From positions 62,001 to 126,000 of the forward strand of contig NZ_SSSN01000003.1 in NCBI RefSeq assembly GCF_004801905.1: a DNA stretch of 64,000 nt, read 5' to 3'. A program made the translations under genes and the position numbers. The DNA comes from Orlajensenia flava (GTDB lineage: Bacteria; Actinomycetota; Actinomycetes; Actinomycetales; Microbacteriaceae). The notes beneath the pieces were generated by a model that saw nothing but the letters and a program-made list of their open reading frames with translations, was not told the origin of the DNA and made no database searches. Shown here one piece after another: positions 57,324 through 64,000 of this stretch (position 1 is the first letter of the stretch; each line of letters starts with the position of its first letter).

Positions 57324-57877
57324 AGCCACCACAGGACGGTCTCGCCATAGCGCCGCTCGCGCTCGAGCTCGAGTCCGGCGGGCAGCGAGGGCTGCGGGGA
57401 ACGCGTGCTGCGCTCGATGACAACGGCCGCAGCGTCGGCGAGGCGCGGGACGAGAGCGGCGAGGACTCGGGCGAGATCGGGCTCGTCGAGGTCGTACGGC
57501 GGGTCGATGAAGACCAGGTCGACCGGAGCGCCGCCGGCATCCAGGAACGCCTGCACCGGTGCGGTCGCCACCCGCACCCTCGGGCGACGGGCAGACCCGG
57601 CCGCGGCGACGACGGCCTCGGCATTGCGACGGCAGAGCGCAGCCGCCGCCGGATTGCGCTCCACGAGGACGACGGATGCCGCCCCGCGGCTGGCCGCCTC
57701 GAGTCCGAGGGCGCCGGATCCGGCGTAGAGGTCGAGCACCTCCGCGCCGGCGATGGCGTCGCGGGCGTCGAGGGCCGAGAAGATCGCTTCGCGCACGCGG
57801 TCGCTCGTGGGTCGGGTCCCCGATCGCGGCACGGCGAGGCGGAGTGAGCCGGCGAATCCGGAGACGATGCGCGTCAT
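57293..57877 (-). CDS. rsmD: 16S rRNA (guanine966-N2)-methyltransferase
   Basis: This 194-residue SAM-dependent methyltransferase modifies guanine 966 of 16S rRNA. The AdoMet-binding motif VLDLYAGSGALGLEAASRGA and catalytic FIDPPYD are present. The ATG at 57877 follows TAGGCT on the minus strand (57886-57891) by 8 nt. It is divergent from recG and overlaps thiL at the 3' end. In several actinobacteria rsmD sits next to coaD; here recG lies between them. Confidence 0.94.
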   Translation of the reverse strand: MTRIVSGFAGSLRLAVPRSGTRPTSDRVREAIFSALDARDAIAGAEVLDLYAGSGALGLEAASRGAASVVLVERNPAAAALCRRNAEAVVAAAGSARRPRVRVATAPVQAFLDAGGAPVDLVFIDPPYDLDEPDLARVLAALVPRLADAAAVVIERSTRSPQPSLPAGLELERERRYGETVLWWLQPATPSQPA

Positions 57878-57885
57878 GACGATCG

Positions 57886-57930
57886 AGCCTAGCCGTGGTC
57901 ACCTGGGCCGTCGGCGCACGCCGTTAGCAT
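57886..57930. promoter_or_regulatory. Divergent rsmD / recG promoters
   Basis: Minus-strand TAGGCT (57886-57891) serves rsmD and plus-strand TAGCAT (57925-57930), ending 6 nt before the recG ATG, serves recG. Both fit the leaderless pattern; the two -10 boxes face away from each other. Confidence 0.5.
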
Positions 57931-57936
57931 CGAGGT

Positions 57937-60162
57937 ATGACGGTGGCGAGTGCGGCGAGAGGCGATGCGAGCGGCGCGCCGGGCACCTCGGCCTCCGCCC
58001 CCGACCCGCTCGACGTGCGCCTCACCACCGCCCTCGATCCACGAACCGCCGCAGCGCTCAAGAAGGCCTTCGGCCACGAGACCGTCGGTGACCTGCTGGC
58101 CCACTACCCTCGGCGATACGCGCGTCGAGGTGAGCTGACGGCGCTCGACCGCCTGCCGCTCGACGAGAACGTCACCATCGTCGCCGAGGTGAAGACCTCG
58201 ACGTCCCGGTCGATGAAGGCGCGGCGCGGCAGCATCCTCGAAGTCGTCATCTCCGACGGATCGGGACGGATCGCCCTCACCTTCTTCAACCAGGCCTGGC
58301 GTGAGCGTGAGCTGGTGCCGGGCGCCCGCGGCATCTTCTCGGGGAAGGTGACCGCGTACAAGGACAGCAGGCAGCTGGCCCACCCCGACTACGAGTTGTT
58401 CGAGGACGATCTCGACGTTCCGTCCGACGGCGAGGAGGCTCGCCGCTGGGCGGAGAAGCCGATCCCGCTCTACCCCGCGACGGCGAGCCTGTCGAGCTGG
58501 AAGATCGGCAAGGCCATCGCGGCCGTGCTCGACGGACTCCGATCCGTTCCCGACCCCGTGCCCGACGCGGTGCGGGCCCCGCGCCGCCTGCTTCCGTCCG
58601 GCCGGGCGATCGAACTCATCCACCGGCCGCAGACGGATGCCGACTGGAACCGGGCGCGCGCCGCCCTCACCTTCCAGGAGGCCTTCGTCCTGCAGGCGGC
58701 GTTGCTGCAGGAGAGGGCGGTCCATCGGGCGCGTCACACCCTCCCGCGAGTGCCGAAACCCGGAGGCCTGCTCGAGCGGTTCGACGCCTCGCTGCCCTTC
58801 ACCCGCACGGGGGACCAGCGGACCGTGGGCGCGGAGATCGCCGAGGACATCGCCACGGCGTCGCCGATGAACCGGCTCGTGCAGGGCGAGGTCGGTTCGG
58901 GCAAGACGCTCGTCGCTCTCCGCGCGATGCTCGCGGTCGCCGAGAGCGGCGGGCAATCGGCGCTGCTGGCTCCGACCGAGGTGCTCGCCGGCCAGCACCT
59001 GCGATCGATTGCGCGTGCTCTCGGTCCGCAGTTGAGCGCGGAACTCATGCCGACCCTGCTCACGGGACAGCTCGGAGCCGCCGAGCGGCGGAGCGCGCTG
59101 CTCCGCATCGTGTCGGGACAGGCGCGCATCGTGGTCGGAACTCACGCCCTGCTCGGCGATGCCGTCAGCTTCTTCGACCTGGGCCTCGTCGTGGTGGACG
59201 AGCAGCACCGCTTCGGCGTCGACCAGCGCGAGGCGCTTCGGGTCAAGGGCGCCGAGCCGCCGCACGTCCTCGTGCTGACGGCCACTCCCATTCCCCGCAC
59301 CGTGGCCATGACGGTGTTCGGCGACCTCGATGTGAGCGTCATCCGGGAACTGCCGGTAGGGCGTGCGGGCATCGACACGCACGTCGTGCCCCTCGCCGAG
59401 AAGCCCGGCTGGGTCTCACGCGTGTGGCAGCGCATCGCCGAGGAACTCGCCCTCGGCCGCCAGGCGTTCATCGTGTGTCCCGCGATCGATGCGCGCGAGC
59501 CGGAACCGGGGGAGCAGCTCGAGGAGGTCGAGACACCGACCGCCGCCGCGCCGGCCTCGGTCGAGACCATCATGGACGTCCTGACGCGCGTTCCCGTGCT
59601 GGAAGGACGACGCATCGAGGCCCTGCACGGGCGCATGACGAGCGAGGAGAAGGACCGCATCATGCGCGCCTTCGCCGATGGCTCCATCGACGTCCTCGTC
59701 GCAACGACCGTCATCGAGGTGGGTGTCGACGTGCCCAACGCGTCCACGATGGTCGTGCTCGACGCCGAGCGCTTCGGAGTCTCGCAGTTGCACCAGCTGC
59801 GCGGCCGGGTGGGGCGCGGTTCGGTGCCCGGCCTGTGCCTCCTCGTGACCAATGCCGAGGAGGGCTCGCTCGCACGCGAGCGGGTCGACGCCGTTGCGGC
59901 AACACTCGACGGTTTCGAGCTTGCCCAGGTCGACCTGGAGCTCCGGCGCGAGGGGGACGTCCTGGGCGGCACGCAGTCTGGCGGGCGCTCATCGCTCCGA
60001 CTGCTGAGGGTCGTCGCGCATGCCGAGATCATCGCCGACGCACGGGCGGCCGCCGAGGAGATCATCGCGGACGACGGCGATCTCGCCCGGCATCCGGCGC
60101 TCCGAGGCGCCGTCGCACGCCGGCTCGACGAGGCCGAGCGCGGATACCTCAGCCGGGCCTGA
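57937..60162 (+). CDS. recG: ATP-dependent DNA helicase RecG
   Basis: This 741-residue helicase regresses stalled forks and processes branched DNA. A wedge/OB domain at the N-terminus is followed by superfamily 2 motifs: GEVGSGKTLVA (Walker A) near residue 323, VVDEQHRFG (DEQH) near 420, LTATPIPRT near 447, and the C-terminal IEVGVDVPNA and QLRGRVGRG. The length is normal. It starts 59 nt after rsmD in the divergent direction and is followed by coaD after 66 nt. Confidence 0.97.
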   Translation: MTVASAARGDASGAPGTSASAPDPLDVRLTTALDPRTAAALKKAFGHETVGDLLAHYPRRYARRGELTALDRLPLDENVTIVAEVKTSTSRSMKARRGSILEVVISDGSGRIALTFFNQAWRERELVPGARGIFSGKVTAYKDSRQLAHPDYELFEDDLDVPSDGEEARRWAEKPIPLYPATASLSSWKIGKAIAAVLDGLRSVPDPVPDAVRAPRRLLPSGRAIELIHRPQTDADWNRARAALTFQEAFVLQAALLQERAVHRARHTLPRVPKPGGLLERFDASLPFTRTGDQRTVGAEIAEDIATASPMNRLVQGEVGSGKTLVALRAMLAVAESGGQSALLAPTEVLAGQHLRSIARALGPQLSAELMPTLLTGQLGAAERRSALLRIVSGQARIVVGTHALLGDAVSFFDLGLVVVDEQHRFGVDQREALRVKGAEPPHVLVLTATPIPRTVAMTVFGDLDVSVIRELPVGRAGIDTHVVPLAEKPGWVSRVWQRIAEELALGRQAFIVCPAIDAREPEPGEQLEEVETPTAAAPASVETIMDVLTRVPVLEGRRIEALHGRMTSEEKDRIMRAFADGSIDVLVATTVIEVGVDVPNASTMVVLDAERFGVSQLHQLRGRVGRGSVPGLCLLVTNAEEGSLARERVDAVAATLDGFELAQVDLELRREGDVLGGTQSGGRSSLRLLRVVAHAEIIADARAAAEEIIADDGDLARHPALRGAVARRLDEAERGYLSRA

Positions 60163-60215
60163 TTTGACGCACCGATTCACACGCGAACTCCAGCAGAAGC
60201 GCACGGAACCCGCGA

Positions 60216-60221
60216 TAGTCT
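60216..60221 (+). promoter_or_regulatory. -10 box of the coaD operon
   Basis: TAGTCT ends 7 nt before the coaD ATG and begins the coaD-moxR-DUF58-tgpA transcript. Confidence 0.55.
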
Positions 60222-60228
60222 GAACATC

Positions 60229-60710
60229 ATGCGCAGGATCGCCGTCGTTCCCGGATCATTCGACCCTGTCACGCTCGGCCACCTCGACGTCATCGAGCGG
60301 GCAGCCGGCCTGTTCGACGAACTCCATGTGCTCGTCGTGCACAACCCCGACAAATCCGCCCTGCTCCCCATCGCCCAGCGGGTCAGCCTGCTCGAGCGCT
60401 CCATCGCGGATGTCGGCGAGCACGACAACATCGTGGTCGCGGCGTGGAGCGTCGGCCTCCTGGTCGACTACTGCACGGATGTCGGCGCCTCGGTGCTCGT
60501 CAAGGGCATCCGGTCGCAGATCGACGTCGCCTACGAGACACCGATGGCCATCGTCAACCGCAACCTGGCCGGCGTCGAGACCATCTTCCTGCTGCCCGAT
60601 CCCGGGCATGCTCACGTGTCCAGTTCGCTCGTGCGACAGGTCGCCGGACTCGGGGGCGACGTCGCCCCCTACGTTCCGAACGCCGTCGCCGACTACCTCC
60701 AGGGGAACCG

Positions 60711-60714
<4 letters not shown>
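60229..60714 (+). CDS. coaD: Phosphopantetheine adenylyltransferase
   Basis: This enzyme transfers AMP from ATP to 4'-phosphopantetheine, the penultimate step of coenzyme A synthesis. The 161-residue protein has the nucleotide motif [18 protein letters not shown] with its conserved Thr and His, and SSSLVRQVA near the C-terminus. The start is leaderless-type. Its stop overlaps the following moxR start by 4 nt (ATGA), an unusual partner that places coenzyme A synthesis in the same transcript as the MoxR module. Confidence 0.97.
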
Positions 60715-61751
<1,037 letters not shown>

Positions 61752-61759
61752 GGGCGCGG

Positions 61760-63097
61760 ATGGCCGGGAGCCCGCGAGGAGGCAGGCTGTGGTGGCCGCG
61801 GCCGACGCTGCGAGGCTGGGCGCTGCTCGCGGCCGGCATACTGCTGTTCCTCTACGGGCTCTTCCTCGAGCGACGCGACGCCCTTTTCCTCGGGAGCTTC
61901 CTCATCCTCGTCCCGGTCGTGGCGATGGCCTACGTCCTGTTGCGGCGGTTGCGCGTGCACGTCAGCCGCACGTTCTCGCCGGCCGTCGTCGCCGCGGGCA
62001 GCGAAGCGGTCGTCGGCATCACGCTGCAGAACCTCTCCACCAGGCCCACCTACGGCGCCCGCTGGCGCGACCAGGCCGAGCGCGGCATCCAGACGCCCGA
62101 GAGCACGCTGCTGCCGAGTCTCGGCCGCCATGGGAGACCGGATGAGGGTGACACGGCGCGACTGGAGTACACCCTCACCCCCAGGCGTCGAGGCGTCTAC
62201 GGCGTCGGCCCGATCGTGCTGGTGCGCTCAGACCCCTTCGGCCTGGCCAGCGGTCAGCAGACGGCGGGGGAGCCGCATGACCTCGTCGTGACGCCCCGCG
62301 TGACGCCCCTGCCCGGCAACGCCCTGTCGTTGACGTCTGGCGAGGGTTCGATGCACGAACTGCTGCGCATGACCAACCCCAACTCCGACGAGCTCATCGC
62401 CCGCGAGTACCGACCCGGCGATCCGCTGCGGCGCATGAACTGGCCGGCAACCGCCCGACACGGTGAGTTGATGGTGCGCCAGGAGGAGCAGCGCAGCAAT
62501 CCCGAGGCTCGGCTGGTGATCGACACCACGCTCGCGGGAAGCCTGCGCTCGGCCACCGGCGATCGCCGCAGCCGCATGGAGGGGGCGTTCGAGCTCTCGT
62601 TGGAGATGGCCGCATCCGTCGGCATCCACCTTCTCGACGGGGGCTACCGGCTCGACGTGATCGAGACCGGCCCGAGCCAGCTCTCGCCCGGGACGGAACG
62701 AACCCACGGCGGTCTCGTCGGCGACCTGCCCACGGCCTACCGTGTGCCAGCGGGCGATCGGGAGTTCCTCGAGGGCCTGGCCAACCTCACCATGCCGAAC
62801 CTCGCCATCCGTCCCGAGAGGTCGAGTCAGCCGCCCGGCAGCGCGCTGCGCACGGTCGGCATGAAGCTGCCGACCTTCGCCGTCCTCGTCGATCCCGATC
62901 CCGAACAGGTGCGCGAGCTCGCGATCCTGCGGTCCTGGGCCGAACCGGCATTCGCCTTCGTGCTCGACACCGTGCGGCAGGAGGCCATCGACGCGCTCGA
63001 GGACGCCGGTTGGCGCTGCGTCCCGCTTCGCAGCGCGCGCAGCATCGCCGACGCCTGGACGCGAACCGACCGGAGTGCGGTGACCGATGGCGCGTGA
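61760..63097 (+). CDS. DUF58-domain membrane protein (second copy)
   Basis: This 445-residue protein has two membrane helices near the N-terminus (LRGWALLAAGILLFLYGLF and GSFLILVPVVAMAYVLL) and a soluble DUF58 domain with AREYRPGDPLRRMNWPATARHGELMVR near residue 210. It follows the MoxR gene by 8 nt and overlaps the next gene by 11 nt. Compared with the copy at 45038 the N-terminal half is longer and the soluble domain differs, so they likely serve different substrates. Confidence 0.92.
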   Translation: MAGSPRGGRLWWPRPTLRGWALLAAGILLFLYGLFLERRDALFLGSFLILVPVVAMAYVLLRRLRVHVSRTFSPAVVAAGSEAVVGITLQNLSTRPTYGARWRDQAERGIQTPESTLLPSLGRHGRPDEGDTARLEYTLTPRRRGVYGVGPIVLVRSDPFGLASGQQTAGEPHDLVVTPRVTPLPGNALSLTSGEGSMHELLRMTNPNSDELIAREYRPGDPLRRMNWPATARHGELMVRQEEQRSNPEARLVIDTTLAGSLRSATGDRRSRMEGAFELSLEMAASVGIHLLDGGYRLDVIETGPSQLSPGTERTHGGLVGDLPTAYRVPAGDREFLEGLANLTMPNLAIRPERSSQPPGSALRTVGMKLPTFAVLVDPDPEQVRELAILRSWAEPAFAFVLDTVRQEAIDALEDAGWRCVPLRSARSIADAWTRTDRSAVTDGA

Positions 63098-64000
63098 TCA
63101 GAGCCGCTTCGCCGAGCGCGGAACCACCTATTGGCCCCTCACGGGAGCCCTCGTCGTGCTGCTCCTCACGGCCTGCATGGCGCTCGGGCCCGTCCTGCGC
63201 AACTCGGCATGGTGGTGGGGGATGGCGGTCACCGCCACCGTCGTCCTCGTGTCGGCCGCGGTGTTCCGTCGGCTGCGGTGGCCGGTCTCGGTGGTGCCCG
63301 TCGGCGCGCTGGGTGTGCTGCTGGTCTTCCTCACGGTCTTCTTCGGCGATGGCTCGGGGCTGCTGTGGGTCATACCGACTCCCACGACGCTGGAACGCTT
63401 CGGCGATCTCATCCAGGCCGGCGAACTCTCCATCCAGCAGCAGGCAGTGCCCGCTGTTCCCTATCCGGGCATCCTGTTCCTGCTCTGCGTCGGTGCCGGC
63501 GCCATCGCGATCGTGCTCGACACCGTCGCCATCACCCTCAGGGCGCCCGCCATCGCCGGAGCCCTCGTCCTCATCCCCGTCGCCGTACCCGCTCTCATCA
63601 CCACGAGCGGCACCGACATCCTGCAGTTGGTCCTCGTCGCGGCGGCGTACCTTCTGCTGCTCCGGGTGGACGTGCGCACCCGTCGAGCGGCCGAGGCGGC
63701 CAACCCCGATCATGGTCGTTCGGCTGCTCGAAGCTTCGGCCCGGATCGCCGAGGCCCCGGACCGGTCTGGGGTTCGCTGGGCGTGGCCGCGATCGCCATC
63801 GTCAGCGCGCTCGTCCTCTCGGCGGCGACGCCCGCGCTCTCCGACACCTCGGTGATCAACTCCCGTTCCAACGGGGTGCTGTTCGGCAACGGAGTGAGTC
63901 CGCTCATCGACCTGGGCCAAGACCTGAGGCGCCCAGAAGAGACACTCGCGTTGCACTACAGCAGCGATGCCGACGAGCATCCCTACCTCAAGCTGCTCAC
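63087..64000 (+). CDS. TgpA/DUF3488-type membrane protein, N-terminal part (runs off the window)
   Basis: Starting at ATG 63087, 11 nt before the DUF58 stop, this frame stays open to the end of the window (304 codons). The visible part has about seven membrane helices in the first 200 residues and then a soluble stretch, matching the N-terminal part of TgpA-type transglutaminases. The catalytic domain lies beyond 64000, so whether its Cys-His-Asp triad is intact, unlike that of the protein at 46330, cannot be told here. Confidence 0.85.
   Translation, partial: MARDQSRFAERGTTYWPLTGALVVLLLTACMALGPVLRNSAWWWGMAVTATVVLVSAAVFRRLRWPVSVVPVGALGVLLVFLTVFFGDGSGLLWVIPTPTTLERFGDLIQAGELSIQQQAVPAVPYPGILFLLCVGAGAIAIVLDTVAITLRAPAIAGALVLIPVAVPALITTSGTDILQLVLVAAAYLLLLRVDVRTRRAAEAANPDHGRSAARSFGPDRRGPGPVWGSLGVAAIAIVSALVLSAATPALSDTSVINSRSNGVLFGNGVSPLIDLGQDLRRPEETLALHYSSDADEHPYLKLL

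Overview
The window is chromosomal DNA from a high-GC Gram-positive actinobacterium, most likely a member of the Microbacteriaceae (Leifsonia/Microbacterium relatives). The reasons are the strong G/C preference at third codon positions, a fused OtsA-OtsB protein, DUF6458/CsbD/DUF3515-type small proteins, a mycobacterium-like Pol-PE-Lig LigD, and frequent leaderless promoters in which a TAnnnT -10 box ends 6-8 nt before an ATG or GTG start. No phage, plasmid, insertion sequence or CRISPR array was seen.

Layout. 0.1-2.4 kb: fused trehalose synthase/phosphatase. 2.4-7.6 kb: ilvD-ilvB-ilvN-ilvC, closed by a large inverted-repeat element (7558-7668). 7.7-11.6 kb: two small membrane proteins, DoxX, serA with a 21-bp-stem terminator, and a minus-strand group of small stress-type proteins (DUF6458, a 54-residue membrane peptide, CsbD, a hydrophilic repeat protein). 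11.7-14.8 kb: leuB, ilvE and a fumarylacetoacetase-family hydrolase. 14.9-17.4 kb: a class V aminotransferase divergent from a LysR regulator, then a membrane protein. 17.4-19.1 kb: gltX and tRNA-Gln. 19.2-23.2 kb: an SDR and its divergent MmyB-type regulator, then small minus-strand genes. 23.2-28.0 kb: ligD divergent from ku, a SAP-like small protein and topoisomerase IB, a DNA-repair block. 28.0-30.8 kb: small proteins, a metallo-hydrolase, a lipid/diacylglycerol kinase and tRNA-Glu. 30.8-33.0 kb: kbl-tdh threonine catabolism. 33.1-34.3 kb: a probable yybP-ykoY manganese riboswitch and terC.

34.3-49.3 kb holds the most unusual locus. PP2C phosphatase, FHA protein, Ser/Thr kinase and FHA-HTH protein are coupled by 1-4 nt overlaps. 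After them come a 1762-residue membrane-anchored Ig-like/FN3 protein, a MoxR ATPase, a DUF58 protein, a transglutaminase-like membrane protein whose predicted catalytic Cys-His-Asp are Glu-Thr-Asn, and a third FHA protein. This looks like a phospho-signalling system tied to a surface-exposed scaffold.

49.3-64 kb: a leucine leader peptide and attenuator, then leuC-leuD-murA-plsC-gpsA-ddl tightly packed, DUF3515 lipoprotein divergent from thiL, rsmD, recG, and coaD followed by a second MoxR-DUF58-transglutaminase module that runs off the right edge.

Working together: ilvDBNC, leuB, ilvE and leuCD make up most of branched-chain amino-acid synthesis, with leuCD apparently controlled by its own leucine-codon attenuator. 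murA, ddl, plsC and gpsA supply peptidoglycan and phospholipid precursors. ligD, ku and topoisomerase IB handle DNA breaks and topology.
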